Assembly (NCBI RefSeq): GCF_965201005.1
Contig: NZ_OZ241747.1
Location: 3,038,001-3,102,000, forward strand
DNA from: Mucilaginibacter_A sp965201005
GTDB taxonomy: Bacteria; Bacteroidota; Bacteroidia; Sphingobacteriales; Sphingobacteriaceae
Direction of reading: 5' to 3'
Length of the DNA stretch: 64,000 nucleotides
The position numbers and the translations under genes were made by a program. Every line of letters begins with the position of its first letter. The stretch's first letter is position 1. Below the pieces are notes generated by a model that was not told where the DNA came from, did not search any database, and saw only the letters and a program-made list of their open reading frames with translations. Below are positions 45,890 to 55,587 of the stretch, one piece after another.

Positions 45890-45980
45890 TGAAATTTTTA
45901 CAAGATAAATCCGGTTTTCGCCCTCGGAAGTGATCTTTTTAAAATCAAATTCAATAATTTTCGTCAATAATTAATTGTTG

Positions 45981-48479
45981 ATGAAAAAGTTTTACTTCTC
46001 TTTGCTTTTGCCGATGTTTTGTCTCCCGGTCAAAGCACAAATTTCGGCCTCAAATCCGGCCCCAACAAAAGGAAATTATTTGCTGGCGGCACGTTTCTCC
46101 CCCAAAAAACTTCAAAAAATGGTTTTTTCTACTTCGGTAGATGCGCATTGGCTAAAAAACTCCGACCGTTTCTGGTATATGTTTGAAACCAGCGCGGGCA
46201 AAAAATGGTTTCTGGTTGATCCGATGGCGCGCAGCAAAAAGCCGTTGTTTGATAATGCCAAAGTTGCGGCGGCGGTTACGCTGATTGTGAAAGACCCGTT
46301 TGATGCGCAACATCTGCCCATCGAAAACCTGAAGTTTACCAAAGATGAAAAAAGTATCCAATTCGATTTAAAAAGTACAATCGACATCGTAAAAAAAGAT
46401 CGGAAAGATAAAAAAGCTGCTGATTCATTGGAGAAAAAAACCTTTTACTTTCAATACAATCTGCAAACCGGCCAAACCAAAGAACTGGCCAATTACGAAA
46501 AAGTAAAACCAAAACCAATCTGGGCTTCGATTGCGCCGGATAGTTCGGCCATCATTTTTGCACGTAACTATAATTTATATTGGATGGACAAAGCCAACTA
46601 TAAAAAAGCGTTGAAAAATGAAGAAGACAGCACGATTACAGAGCATCAGCTAACCAAAGATGGCGTAAAAGATAATGCGTACGGCGGCAGTTTTACAAAT
46701 GAAACCAACATTGACGAAGAAAAAAACAAGAAGAAACGCAAGCCAACACAGGTTCTATGGTCGCCGGACGCCAAACATTTTGCCCTGATCCGAAGTGATA
46801 ACCGCAAGCTGAAAGATTTTTGGGTGATCAACAGTATTGCAGAGCCGCGGCCAACTTTAGAAACTTACAAGTATCAGCTTCCGGGCGAAAAAGAAAACCC
46901 GATCAAGGAAATGCTGCTGTTTGATTTCCCGGCCAAAACATCTAAAAAGTTAAACGTGGCTTTGTTTAAAGATCAGGAACTTTCGATGTGGCCGGCCCCA
47001 ACTTTGCAAAAAAACCGCGACGATGAATTCAGGCCAAACCTGTGGCTGGGCAACAACAATCAGTTTTACTTTTACCGCACGGGCCGGGATTTAAAAAAGA
47101 TCGATGTATGCAAAGTTGACATCCAAACCAGCAAAGTTGATTTGCTGATCCAGGAAAGATTAAACACTTATATCGAAATAAACCGGCCGGGTTTGGTAAA
47201 TGACGGCAAAGAAATTATTGAATGGAGCGAGCGCGATGGATGGGCACATTTTTACTTGTATGACGGAAACGGAAAGCTAAAAAACCAGATCACTTCCGGC
47301 TCTTTTCATTGCGATGAGATTGTAAATATTGACGCCAAAACACGCACGTTGTATTTTACAGCTTCCGGGCGCGAAGCCAACGAAAACCCGTATTACACAC
47401 ATTTATACAGCATAAAATTAGACGGCAGCAAAATGCAATTGCTGGATCCCGGAAACTTTGACCATGCCTCGAGTTTGAATGACGACAGCAGGTTTTTTGT
47501 CAATACTTTTTCTCGTGTAAATACCATTCCAAAAGCTGTTTTGTATGATTTTACCGGACGCAAGCTGATGGATTTGGAAACGGCAGATTTATCTAACTTA
47601 ATGGCTGCAGGTTACAAGTTTCCAGAACCGATCAAATTAAAAGCGGACGATGGCATTACCGATTTGTACGGCGTGATGTACAAACCTTATGATTTTGATG
47701 CACAAAAGAAGTATCCGCTGATTGAATATGTGTATCCCGGCCCGCAAACAGAAGCAGTAAATACGACCTTCAGCAAAAGCATGGATTACAATGAAAGACT
47801 GGCGCAATTCGGGTTTATTGTAGTTACCGTTGGCAACCGCGGCGGCAATCCGGCACGTTCAAAATGGTATCATAATTATGGCTACGGCAACCTGCGCGAT
47901 TATGGTTTGGCAGATAAAAAAGCGGCCGCAGAACAACTGGCCGATAAATATCCGTTTATTGATATTAACAAAGTTGGTATTACCGGGCACTCGGGCGGCG
48001 GTTTTATGAGTGCGGCGGCGATGCTGGTTTATCCTGATTTTTTTAAAGTTGCAGTTTCAGAATCCGGCAACCACGACAACAGTATTTACAACCGCTGGTG
48101 GAGCGAAAAACACAATGGTTTAAAAGAAACCATTACCCCGAAAGGCGATACAACTTTCCAATATTCGATTGATAAAAACCAGGACCTGGCCAAAAATCTA
48201 AAAGGACATTTGCTGCTTTCCACCGGGGATATCGACAACAATGTCAGCCCGTCAAACACGATCCGTTTGGTCAATGCTTTGATCCGGGCCAACAAAAGGT
48301 TTGATTATGTTTTGCTGCCCGGCCAGCGACATGCTTATGGCGATATGACCGAATATTTTTTCTGGCAGAAAGGGGATTACTTTTGCAAATACCTGCTGGG
48401 TGATTTTTCGCAGCCGGTAGATATGATGGAAATGGACAGGGATGTGGAAATGAACGGCAAAAAAACAACTTCCAACTAA
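45981..48479 (+). CDS. S9-family prolyl oligopeptidase (DPP IV-like)
   Basis: An 832-residue protein with a signal peptide (FYFSLLLPMFCLPVKAQ). A DPP IV-type beta-propeller region (residues about 60-550) is followed by an alpha/beta-hydrolase domain. The catalytic triad can be placed: S671 in GHSGGGF, D752 in DIDNNVSP and H784 in QRHAYGD. It cleaves dipeptides or oligopeptides in the periplasm; the exact specificity is unknown. Start ATG 45981 was chosen over an in-frame TTG two codons upstream. A solitary motif copy follows the stop by 8 bases. Confidence 0.92.
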   Translation: MKKFYFSLLLPMFCLPVKAQISASNPAPTKGNYLLAARFSPKKLQKMVFSTSVDAHWLKNSDRFWYMFETSAGKKWFLVDPMARSKKPLFDNAKVAAAVTLIVKDPFDAQHLPIENLKFTKDEKSIQFDLKSTIDIVKKDRKDKKAADSLEKKTFYFQYNLQTGQTKELANYEKVKPKPIWASIAPDSSAIIFARNYNLYWMDKANYKKALKNEEDSTITEHQLTKDGVKDNAYGGSFTNETNIDEEKNKKKRKPTQVLWSPDAKHFALIRSDNRKLKDFWVINSIAEPRPTLETYKYQLPGEKENPIKEMLLFDFPAKTSKKLNVALFKDQELSMWPAPTLQKNRDDEFRPNLWLGNNNQFYFYRTGRDLKKIDVCKVDIQTSKVDLLIQERLNTYIEINRPGLVNDGKEIIEWSERDGWAHFYLYDGNGKLKNQITSGSFHCDEIVNIDAKTRTLYFTASGREANENPYYTHLYSIKLDGSKMQLLDPGNFDHASSLNDDSRFFVNTFSRVNTIPKAVLYDFTGRKLMDLETADLSNLMAAGYKFPEPIKLKADDGITDLYGVMYKPYDFDAQKKYPLIEYVYPGPQTEAVNTTFSKSMDYNERLAQFGFIVVTVGNRGGNPARSKWYHNYGYGNLRDYGLADKKAAAEQLADKYPFIDINKVGITGHSGGGFMSAAAMLVYPDFFKVAVSESGNHDNSIYNRWWSEKHNGLKETITPKGDTTFQYSIDKNQDLAKNLKGHLLLSTGDIDNNVSPSNTIRLVNALIRANKRFDYVLLPGQRHAYGDMTEYFFWQKGDYFCKYLLGDFSQPVDMMEMDRDVEMNGKKTTSN

Positions 48480-48487
48480 ATTATACC

Positions 48488-48501
48488 GGTAAAAGAAGCA
48501 T
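48488..48501 (-). repeat. Solitary 14-bp dispersed motif (TC dialect)
   Basis: GGTAAAAGAAGCAT, 8 bases after the S9 peptidase stop. The remaining 196 bases to the next gene are AT-rich. Confidence 0.8.
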
Positions 48502-48697
48502 CCAAGTTAATAAGGGGTTTTGGGCAGGCTATACAAGCGCATCTTTGAGTTAGAAATATTATTTAAATTTATTTTTTTGTTAACAGAAACAAAGTCAATC
48601 ACTTGCCGTTACCTTAACAAAAACAAAACAGAATTATTTAATTATCCAATTCAAAGCAAAACCCTTTTTTAATCCAAAATCTAAACTACATTTGTAT

Positions 48698-49201
48698 ATG
48701 GCAAACATAACCGAAAAAGACATCATTGTTTATCTTAAAGAAAAGATAAAAAGTATTCAAGCTGAAGCAAAAAAGTATGAAGACATGCTTAATGCATTTA
48801 ACGGCGCATCTGCTGCATCCAAACCGGCTAAGCAGAGTAAAGACAATTTAATGGAAGCCGTTTTGGAACAGGCAGAAGAAACCTCCGCGGCAAAATTTTC
48901 AAAAAAGAAAGCTGAACCAAAATCAGCAAAAGCACAAAAAACAACAACTAAAATGTTGGAAGTCCCGGCAGAATATACGCCCGAATTAGGCCTGAGTTCT
49001 AAAATTGCATTTGCGATCAAAGAAATTGGCGGTTCAGGTTTCGGCCAGGATATTGCCAATGCAATGGCACAATACGAACCGCAAAGCGATGCCGATAAAC
49101 TTTTTAAACAGATTGCAAGTGTGCTTTCCAACTTAAAAGCAAAAGGTGCTTTAACCACCGTAAAAGAAGGCCGTAAAGACAAGTATTCTTTGGCTAAGTA
49201 A
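48698..49201 (+). CDS. Hypothetical protein with coiled coil and winged-helix-like end
   Basis: A 167-residue protein (ATG 48698; a TTG two codons upstream is possible). Residues 1-35 look like a coiled coil (DIIVYLKEKIKSIQAEAKKY). A Lys/Ala-rich linker follows. The last about 75 residues (SSKIAFAIKEIGGSGFGQDI, KLFKQIASVLSNLKAKGALT, VKEGRKDKYSLAK) have the helix spacing and end wing of a winged-helix domain. A DNA- or nucleoid-binding role is possible but unproven. TACATTTG (48687-48694), a match to the Bacteroidota -7 box, lies directly upstream. Confidence 0.7.
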   Translation: MANITEKDIIVYLKEKIKSIQAEAKKYEDMLNAFNGASAASKPAKQSKDNLMEAVLEQAEETSAAKFSKKKAEPKSAKAQKTTTKMLEVPAEYTPELGLSSKIAFAIKEIGGSGFGQDIANAMAQYEPQSDADKLFKQIASVLSNLKAKGALTTVKEGRKDKYSLAK

Positions 49202-49242
49202 TTGTTTCAAAGCGTTTTAGAGGCTTTGTTAAAAGTTTTTAT

Positions 49243-49338
49243 ATGCTTCTTTTATCACCTAAAATTTGGTGGTTTTGGATAATTTTTTTTCATCAGCAAC
49301 AATTACAAAAGCAAAAAATTAGGTGATAAAAGAAGCAT
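49243..49338. repeat. Inverted pair of the dispersed motif (TC dialect, 96-bp class)
   Basis: The left arm ATGCTTCTTTTATC continues with ACCTAAAATTTGGTGG, identical through 30 bases to the element at 10667. The right arm is TTAGGTGATAAAAGAAGCAT. Confidence 0.9.
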
Positions 49339-49372
49339 CAGAAATTTATCAACAGAAACTTTAATTACGCTT

Positions 49373-49402
49373 TTACTGTTTTTACCTGCTTAAAAACAGT
49401 AT
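49373..49402. repeat. Inverted pair of the dispersed motif (GT dialect, 30-bp class)
   Basis: TTACTGTTTTTACC (first base off consensus) faces CTTAAAAACAGTAT with only two bases between the arms. Confidence 0.8.
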
Positions 49403-49409
49403 CTGTTAT

Positions 49410-49446
49410 AAAAGCCCGGCCTCAATATTGCAGCCGGGCTTTTTTG
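49410..49446. terminator. Rho-independent terminator
   Basis: AAAAGCCCGGC (49410-49420) pairs with GCCGGGCTTTT (49433-49443) around a 12-base loop, followed by further T. It terminates the plus-strand gene at 48698; A-rich bases before it may let it work from the other side as well. Confidence 0.85.
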
Positions 49447-49516
49447 GTTTTCACAAAACTATAATGATAATTTTTAAAAGTTTTGATGGTTTGTTTAGAA
49501 GTTGAAATCAAAACTT

Positions 49517-49560
49517 AAACCAAAAGCCTGCAAGTATTAAACCTGCAGGCTTTTGGTTTT
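49517..49560. terminator. Long bidirectional hairpin terminator
   Basis: A 16-bp perfect stem (49517-49532, AAACCAAAAGCCTGCA, with its complement at 49544-49559) around an 11-base loop. A-rich left and T-rich right flanks suggest that it also ends the minus-strand PorP/SprF gene, whose stop is 19 bases away. Confidence 0.85.
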
Positions 49561-49578
49561 TGCAACTCTTGGCTTCTT

Positions 49579-50505
49579 TCAAAGATGGAGTTTTAACCCA
49601 ACTTCAAAATCACCGTTGGTATAAGTTTTCAGCGGCGTATTTTCGGTGGTATAAAAAAGCATCAGTTGTACAGCTTTGCTAATGTTGGCACCAAAACCAA
49701 AACTTTCACTCTGCGAGCTGTGGTACATGGTATAAAAATGCATCAAATTATTTTTAATATTGAAATTGATGCCGGCGTCCAGCACGCTTTTGTAACCATC
49801 TACACCCCGGTAAACTAATTTTGGCTCGATCACAGAACCATCCAGAACACTGACCGGAAACTTGTAACTTACCGAAGCCAGGAACACCGAACGATCCACG
49901 CCCAGAATGGTATTGGCACTTTTAAAAAGATGGTTTAGGTTTGGCAGTGCGCCTTGCACCGTCAGGCTGTTGCTGGTGTAGGAAATCCCGAAATCACCAT
50001 CCGGATAAGCACGGTTTTGATTATTGTACCGATCTACCTGCACATCGCCCTCGTCGCCGTTTACTTCATTGTAGTTGATGTGCTGGCTGCTTACGCCGGC
50101 CGAAAGCCCGAAGTTTAACCGCTGGTTATCTCCGCCCAAAATCACATGGTAGGCGTATGTTGCCACGGCACGCGTTTGGCGCAGCAGGCCGGTTTGGTCA
50201 TTGCTGATGCTTAAACCCAAACCCACGTGTTTGCCCGCATTGTAATCGCCGGAAATAAATTGTGCTTTCGGACTGCCGGGCAACGTTGCCCATTGCTGGC
50301 GTATGGCCAGGTTCAGGTTTAAACCTTCATCCAAACCTGCCATTGCCGGGTTAGATAGGTATTGGTTTTGGAAGTACATCGATGCAAAAGGGTTAAGCTG
50401 CGCCGATACTGTTTTTACCTGCATAAAAACAGCAAGTAAAGCCATGGCCAGTTTTATATTGAAATTTACCGTTGCGGCTATAAATTTATATGTTGATGTT
50501 TTCAT
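49579..50505 (-). CDS. PorP/SprF-family T9SS outer-membrane protein
   Basis: A 308-residue outer-membrane barrel with signal peptide (LAMALLAVFMQVKTVSAQ). The start of the mature protein (NPFASMYFQNQYLSNPAMAG) and SPKAQFISGDYNAGKHVGLG are diagnostic for the PorP/SprF family. Members pair with CHU_C-type (type B) cargo of the type IX secretion system and help place it on the surface. Here the partner cargo gene lies just upstream on the same strand (48 bases). A motif copy (50406-50419) encodes VKTVS in the signal region. The pairing is inferred from family behaviour and gene order. Confidence 0.92.
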   Translation of the reverse strand: MKTSTYKFIAATVNFNIKLAMALLAVFMQVKTVSAQLNPFASMYFQNQYLSNPAMAGLDEGLNLNLAIRQQWATLPGSPKAQFISGDYNAGKHVGLGLSISNDQTGLLRQTRAVATYAYHVILGGDNQRLNFGLSAGVSSQHINYNEVNGDEGDVQVDRYNNQNRAYPDGDFGISYTSNSLTVQGALPNLNHLFKSANTILGVDRSVFLASVSYKFPVSVLDGSVIEPKLVYRGVDGYKSVLDAGINFNIKNNLMHFYTMYHSSQSESFGFGANISKAVQLMLFYTTENTPLKTYTNGDFEVGLKLHL

Positions 50506-50552
50506 TGTTTTTGTTTTTGGGGATCTTTCAGTTTGGGTTTCTGTCCGGGTGA

Positions 50553-53500
50553 TTATCTGTTTCTCAAAATCGTAATGAAACCTTTTAATGGAGCTAAGCC
50601 CGGTCCAAAATCAATCACATAATAATAAGTACCCTCGGCCAGCGGCGAACCGCGATAAGAACCGTCCCAATCATTATTATAGCCTTTTACTTCCATCAGT
50701 TTTCTTCCGCCTTTATCAAAAACAGAAACAGTATTGTTGGGGTACAGGTCTATATTTTTAATTACCCATGTATCGTTCTTACCATCACCATTGGGCGTTA
50801 AAATATTGGCCGGATGAAGAGCGGCATAATCATCCGCAACGTTGATGGTAATACTTGCGGTGCTGCTGCAGCCTGAAGCATTATTTGTGGTAACGTGATA
50901 AGTGGTGGTTTGGGCGGGGCGGACACTAATGACAGCCGAATTGCTTGTGCCGCTAACGTTTGGCGTGATATCCCAACGGTAATTACTGCCCCCGGCTGCT
51001 GTTAAAGTTACGGTTTGGCCTTTGGATATTTGTGTGCCTTTGTCTGATGAAACTGCTGCTACGGGAAGTTCATTTGCCGTAATTGTAAAGGTTTGGTTAA
51101 AACTGTTGATTCCGCCATTAGCAGTTCCTCCGTTGTCTTTTACGGTTACAGTAACTACGGCTGTTCCTGTTCCTGCTAATTGGTAGGATAAAGTAGCCGC
51201 ACTGCCCGATACGGAAGAAACGTTTAAATTGCTGAACAAAGCCGGGTTAGAAGAACTGACGTTTAAATCAGTGGTTTGTGCTGTTTCCGGGCCGGGTGTA
51301 ATTCCGCTTAAAGCAATAGCTTGGTTTGCAGGTGCAGCACAAACCTGTTGATCTGCTACAGCTGCCAATGTTGGTGCTTCGTTTACATCATTAATTTGGA
51401 GGGTTAAAGTTTGATCAAGATACAACCCATACTGGTTGGTTGCACGGATGGCAACAGAATAAGTGGCTTTTTGCTCGTAATCTAAGCTCTTCGCGGTAAG
51501 CAGTTGGTTTCCCCGGATACTGAATGATGCATTATCGGTGCTTCCGGCACCTGCCACTAAGGTATAGGTATAAATTTCATTCGGATCAGCAGAGGCGGCA
51601 CTTAACGTTCCCGCAAGTGTTCCTGCCGGTTGGTTTTCAAAAATAGTTGCCTGGGCCAGGCTAACACTGCTAACTGCTGAGTTGGTTACCGTAAAAGTGC
51701 CGGAAACGTAAGTAATGTTATAATTAGCTGATGCCGCCCCGCTTACATTAATTGTATAAGTGCCTGTGGCCGAAGTGCTGGTAGCCGTAGTGCTTACGGT
51801 AGGCGGTGTAGCAAGGCCAGAAGCATTATCGCCGTTTATAAAACCACTGTAACTTACGGTAAACACTGGGTTTGCCAGTCCATAAACTCGGGTTTGGTCG
51901 TCGGCAGTAATAGTTAAGGTAGCTGGTGTTATGGTTAAAGTCCCGGCAGAATAAGCAATGTTATAATTAGGTGCTGTGGCGGCTGTTATAGTAATCGGAT
52001 AAGTACCGGCCGGAGATGCAGCAGTTGCCGTGGTGGTTACGGTTGGCTGTGCGGATAATACAGCTGCAGTCTCTCCATTTACAAAACCGGTGTAATTAAG
52101 GGTTAAAGTTGGATTTACTGATCCGTAAGTTTTTGTTTGGTTAACTGCTGTAAGTGTTAAAAGTACCTGATTAACGGTTAGCATTTGCTGCACATCTGCC
52201 GCTGGTTGATAGTTGCTGTTTCCTGCTTGCGAAACTGTGATCATTGTTGTTCCGACAGCAAGGATATGTACCCTTCCTGCAGCATCTACCGTTGCTATCG
52301 TTGGATCGCTGCTGCTGTAAACAACAGCCGAACCGGATGAAGCTGATGCGGATAAATTAAAATCTGCATCACCATAAGTTTTGGCAGGTATGGACGCGAG
52401 CGTTAACGTCTGATTGTTTGGTGCAATTGTAAAGGTGCCTGGCTGATAAGTAAAGATATAACTTGAACTTACAGCACCTGCTACCGTTATCGGGTAAGTG
52501 CCAGCCGCTGAAGCAACAGTTGCCGTAGTGCCTGCCGTAGCTGGTATGGTTAAACTGGTTTCGGTATCACCATTAACAAATCCAGTGTAACTTACCGTTA
52601 AGGCAGGAATGGCCGATCCGTAAGCATTGGTTTGGTTATCTGCCGTAATGGTAAGGACAGCTTTGTTAATGGTTAATTGCTGACTAATGTTGGTTGTGGC
52701 AATATAATTACCATTCCCTGGCTGCGAAGCGGTAATGGTTACATTTCCGGCGGAAACAATATGGACTATACCTTGTGCATCCACCGTTGCAATGGCTGTG
52801 TTACTGCTACTGTAGGTAACAGGTAACCCGGATGAAGCACTTGCACTTAACGCAAAATCAGTATCGCCATAAGTTTTAGGCGGAACATTAAAAGAAATAG
52901 TCTGGATACCGGGATAAACTGAAAATGTTCCGCTTACATAAGCAATGGTATAATTGGCAGACGCTGCACCTGATGCCGTAATTGGATAAGTGCCAACTGG
53001 TGAAGAAGCTGTTGCCGTGGTGCTTACAGTAGGTGCTGTGGTTAAACTGGACTGGGTATCACCGTTAACAAAACCACTGTAACTTACTGTTAACACAGGG
53101 TTAGCAGTTCCGTAAGTTTTAGTTTGATTATTTGTCGCTATGGTTAAAGCTGTCTGGTTTACGGTTAAAGTTTGCTGAACAGGTGTAGCAGCATTGTAAT
53201 TGGCGTTGCCTGCCTGTGAAGCTGTGATAACAACAGTACCTGCACCAACAATATGGATATTACCGTTTACAATGGTGACAACACTGGTATTGTTGCTTGC
53301 ATAAGTAACCGGAACAGTACCATTGCTGCTGGTTGCATTCAGATTAAAATCGGCATTGCCATAAGTAGTTGTTGCTAAAGTATTAAAAGTGATTATTGAT
53401 GATGCTTTGTTTACCGATAAAATTCTTACAACCGGAGCAGCAGCAGCATAATTTCCGTTGCCTGGTTGTGTAGCCGTGATATTAGTTGTGCCAACGGTCA

Positions 53501-55352
53501 GGATATGGATTAGCCCGGCAGCATCAACTGTTGCAACCGCAGGATTGCTGCTGGTATAAGCAACGGCCAAACCGGATGAAGCAGTAGCACTGACATTAAA
53601 ATCGGCATCGCCGTAAGCTTTTGCAGGTAAAGCAGCAAAGGTAATGATTTGTGTCCCTGTTATGGTTACGTTTACATCGCTTGTTAAAGTTGTGCAACTA
53701 TTAGTAATCGCCCAACGGAAAACATAAGTACCTGGATTGAGATTACTTACGCTATTATTAAAAAGCGAAGCATTAGTAAATGTAGCCGTTGAAGGGCCGG
53801 ATACCTGAGACCAAACGCCCGTTCCAACTGTAGGCAAATTGCCATTTAAAGTTGCGGTTGCGGGCGTAGCAGCAGTTATGCTTTGATTAGTCCCTGCATT
53901 GGCTGTTGTGGGCTGCGGGTTGATTGTAACAGTTACCGGATTAATAACTGAACAACCGTTTGCACCAACTGCTTTAATATAATACGTACCGGAAGTTGCG
54001 ATTGCAACTGGATTACTTAACACTGTTGTTGCAGCCGAATTTGTATAATAAGAAAATGTAAGGTTTGCATCGCTTCCGGCCGTAACAGCAGCAGCCGTAA
54101 GATCGACCGTTGCAGGTGCACATAACGCAGCAGGATTGGTAATTACCAAATTTGGTGCAGCATTAATTGTTGCCGTTACGGTTGCGGTATTGGAAGTGGC
54201 GCCATAATTATCGGCAACAGTAAAATTGCAGGAAGCAGTACCACTGACCGTATTATTTAAAGGGGCAAAAGTAATATTTCCGCTGCCGTTAGAAGTAAAT
54301 GTCCCTTTTGAAGCAACGGTATAAGTAGTCTGAATGCCGGTTGTAGCCGGGTCTAAATCCACACTTGCCGTATTGATGGCACCATTTGGAGAATTGGTTG
54401 TACTGAAACCACCGGAAATATTTACACTTCCGGTAGCGTTGGAACAGGTTGTAATGGTTTGGTTAGTTTGTATTGGCGTGGTTAAAGCAGTACCGGCCGG
54501 GAGGCTAACACCTGTGTTACGTATTTCATGATAATTATTAGAGCCTCCGGTAGAAGCGGCATAGCCAAATTTTAAATTTGCGGGGGAAGCGTAATTGTAA
54601 TAATAGTTATTAATAACCGTAACCGGAGTTGAAACGGCATCATGCTGAATTTTTACGGTTATATCAAAACCACCACCCGCATGAGGAATTATATCAATAT
54701 ATGCTTTTCTATAACCTGTTGTCCCGGCAGCGGCACGTGCAGTTCCGCTTCCGATTGGAAAACCATAATTGGTTTGCACGGGAACTGTTGTAAGCATGTA
54801 ATAAGCACCACGTGAATCGTTATAAGCACCTCTTATCGTTACAGAATTTTGAACCCTGCCTGTTCCTCCGCTGCCGCCTGCACTTCCGTCAGAAAAATTT
54901 CCGAATTCATCCAGCCCGATACCTAAATAAGCCCTTGAAAGGCCGGTAGCGGTAACATTTGTGTAGCCTAAGCCACCGCCAAAAGACCCAACGTTAAAAT
55001 TTCCATCAGCTACGGCGGCATCAAAAAGAAAAAAACAAATACCGTCAGCACCGTTTCCTCCATAAGTATAGTACTCAAAATTTACTGAAATACCTTTAGA
55101 TGCAGGGAAGCTGTTGGAACTAAAAGCATAGCCTCTTTGTCCTCCTGCATTCGATGTAAGCCGCAGGTAACCGTTGCCGCTTGGATCTGGATTACCGCTG
55201 GTAAGGTAGGCTGCAGGCGTTCCTCCAAAGTTCAATCCCGGTGCGGTTGAATTCATAAAGCTTTCACTATATGGAAATTGGGCAAATACTTTAATCGGGA
55301 AAACTGCTGCTAAAAACAGCATCAGCATAAAAATTTGTAATTGTTTTAACAT
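50553..55352 (-). CDS. Giant T9SS type B cargo protein with lectin, MBG and Ig-like repeats
   Basis: About 1599 residues from ATG 55352 (signal IFMLMLFLAAVFPIKVFAQ). Order of parts: an L-type-lectin-like domain (about 25-290); Ig-like regions; then four BIg-like units (each with YGDADF, SSNPAVATVDA and GNGNY marks) alternating with four MBG units (NQTKTYG, FVNGDT, GTYPIT, YVSGTF); a cadherin-like segment; and a final gliding-motility C-terminal (CHU_C) domain (ILTPNGDGKNDTWVI to GFITILRNR). It is secreted by T9SS and probably acts as a surface adhesin together with the adjacent PorP/SprF protein. A motif copy (55309-55322) encodes MLFLA in the signal peptide. Adhesion is inferred. Confidence 0.9.
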   Translation of the reverse strand: MLKQLQIFMLMLFLAAVFPIKVFAQFPYSESFMNSTAPGLNFGGTPAAYLTSGNPDPSGNGYLRLTSNAGGQRGYAFSSNSFPASKGISVNFEYYTYGGNGADGICFFLFDAAVADGNFNVGSFGGGLGYTNVTATGLSRAYLGIGLDEFGNFSDGSAGGSGGTGRVQNSVTIRGAYNDSRGAYYMLTTVPVQTNYGFPIGSGTARAAAGTTGYRKAYIDIIPHAGGGFDITVKIQHDAVSTPVTVINNYYYNYASPANLKFGYAASTGGSNNYHEIRNTGVSLPAGTALTTPIQTNQTITTCSNATGSVNISGGFSTTNSPNGAINTASVDLDPATTGIQTTYTVASKGTFTSNGSGNITFAPLNNTVSGTASCNFTVADNYGATSNTATVTATINAAPNLVITNPAALCAPATVDLTAAAVTAGSDANLTFSYYTNSAATTVLSNPVAIATSGTYYIKAVGANGCSVINPVTVTINPQPTTANAGTNQSITAATPATATLNGNLPTVGTGVWSQVSGPSTATFTNASLFNNSVSNLNPGTYVFRWAITNSCTTLTSDVNVTITGTQIITFAALPAKAYGDADFNVSATASSGLAVAYTSSNPAVATVDAAGLIHILTVGTTNITATQPGNGNYAAAAPVVRILSVNKASSIITFNTLATTTYGNADFNLNATSSNGTVPVTYASNNTSVVTIVNGNIHIVGAGTVVITASQAGNANYNAATPVQQTLTVNQTALTIATNNQTKTYGTANPVLTVSYSGFVNGDTQSSLTTAPTVSTTATASSPVGTYPITASGAASANYTIAYVSGTFSVYPGIQTISFNVPPKTYGDTDFALSASASSGLPVTYSSSNTAIATVDAQGIVHIVSAGNVTITASQPGNGNYIATTNISQQLTINKAVLTITADNQTNAYGSAIPALTVSYTGFVNGDTETSLTIPATAGTTATVASAAGTYPITVAGAVSSSYIFTYQPGTFTIAPNNQTLTLASIPAKTYGDADFNLSASASSGSAVVYSSSDPTIATVDAAGRVHILAVGTTMITVSQAGNSNYQPAADVQQMLTVNQVLLTLTAVNQTKTYGSVNPTLTLNYTGFVNGETAAVLSAQPTVTTTATAASPAGTYPITITAATAPNYNIAYSAGTLTITPATLTITADDQTRVYGLANPVFTVSYSGFINGDNASGLATPPTVSTTATSTSATGTYTINVSGAASANYNITYVSGTFTVTNSAVSSVSLAQATIFENQPAGTLAGTLSAASADPNEIYTYTLVAGAGSTDNASFSIRGNQLLTAKSLDYEQKATYSVAIRATNQYGLYLDQTLTLQINDVNEAPTLAAVADQQVCAAPANQAIALSGITPGPETAQTTDLNVSSSNPALFSNLNVSSVSGSAATLSYQLAGTGTAVVTVTVKDNGGTANGGINSFNQTFTITANELPVAAVSSDKGTQISKGQTVTLTAAGGSNYRWDITPNVSGTSNSAVISVRPAQTTTYHVTTNNASGCSSTASITINVADDYAALHPANILTPNGDGKNDTWVIKNIDLYPNNTVSVFDKGGRKLMEVKGYNNDWDGSYRGSPLAEGTYYYVIDFGPGLAPLKGFITILRNR

Positions 55353-55503
55353 AAAAAGAATCTGGGTAAATATTTTAAAAAGCAGGCGCACAATGTTTTA
55401 ATCCGGGCAGGTAGATTTTTAATCTGGAGTTATACGACTTGTACAGGAACAGGTTTCAAAAGGCAGTAGCTAAATACATGTATTTCTTTAACAGAAATTC
55501 TTG

Positions 55504-55517
55504 GCTAAAAGAAGCAT
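55504..55517 (-). repeat. Solitary 14-bp dispersed motif (TC dialect)
   Basis: GCTAAAAGAAGCAT in the 235-base divergent gap between the giant cargo gene and the APC permease gene. Confidence 0.8.
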
Positions 55518-55587
55518 ATTGCCGTAACTTCCGTAGAAACCGCTGTTCGCTTTTTCAATCTGCATTTTTATTTTTTAGCTTTATTTC

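Larger units (their letters stand above)
49202..49578. other. Convergent intergenic region stacked with hairpins
   Basis: About 375 bases between converging genes. Four structures are stacked: a long motif pair (49243-49338), a short motif pair (49373-49402) and two GC-rich or long-stem terminators (49410-49446 and 49517-49560). No gene is seen. Confidence 0.8.

Noticed and set aside
49202..49578. Possible riboswitch or small RNA in the hairpin-rich gap
   Set aside because: Structures are explained by motif pairs and two ordinary terminators between converging genes; no conserved riboswitch core is visible.
50553..55352. CRISPR-like or tandem DNA repeats in the giant cargo gene
   Set aside because: The repetition is at protein level (MBG and BIg units of about 75-85 residues); DNA units are diverged, with no short direct repeats and unique spacers.
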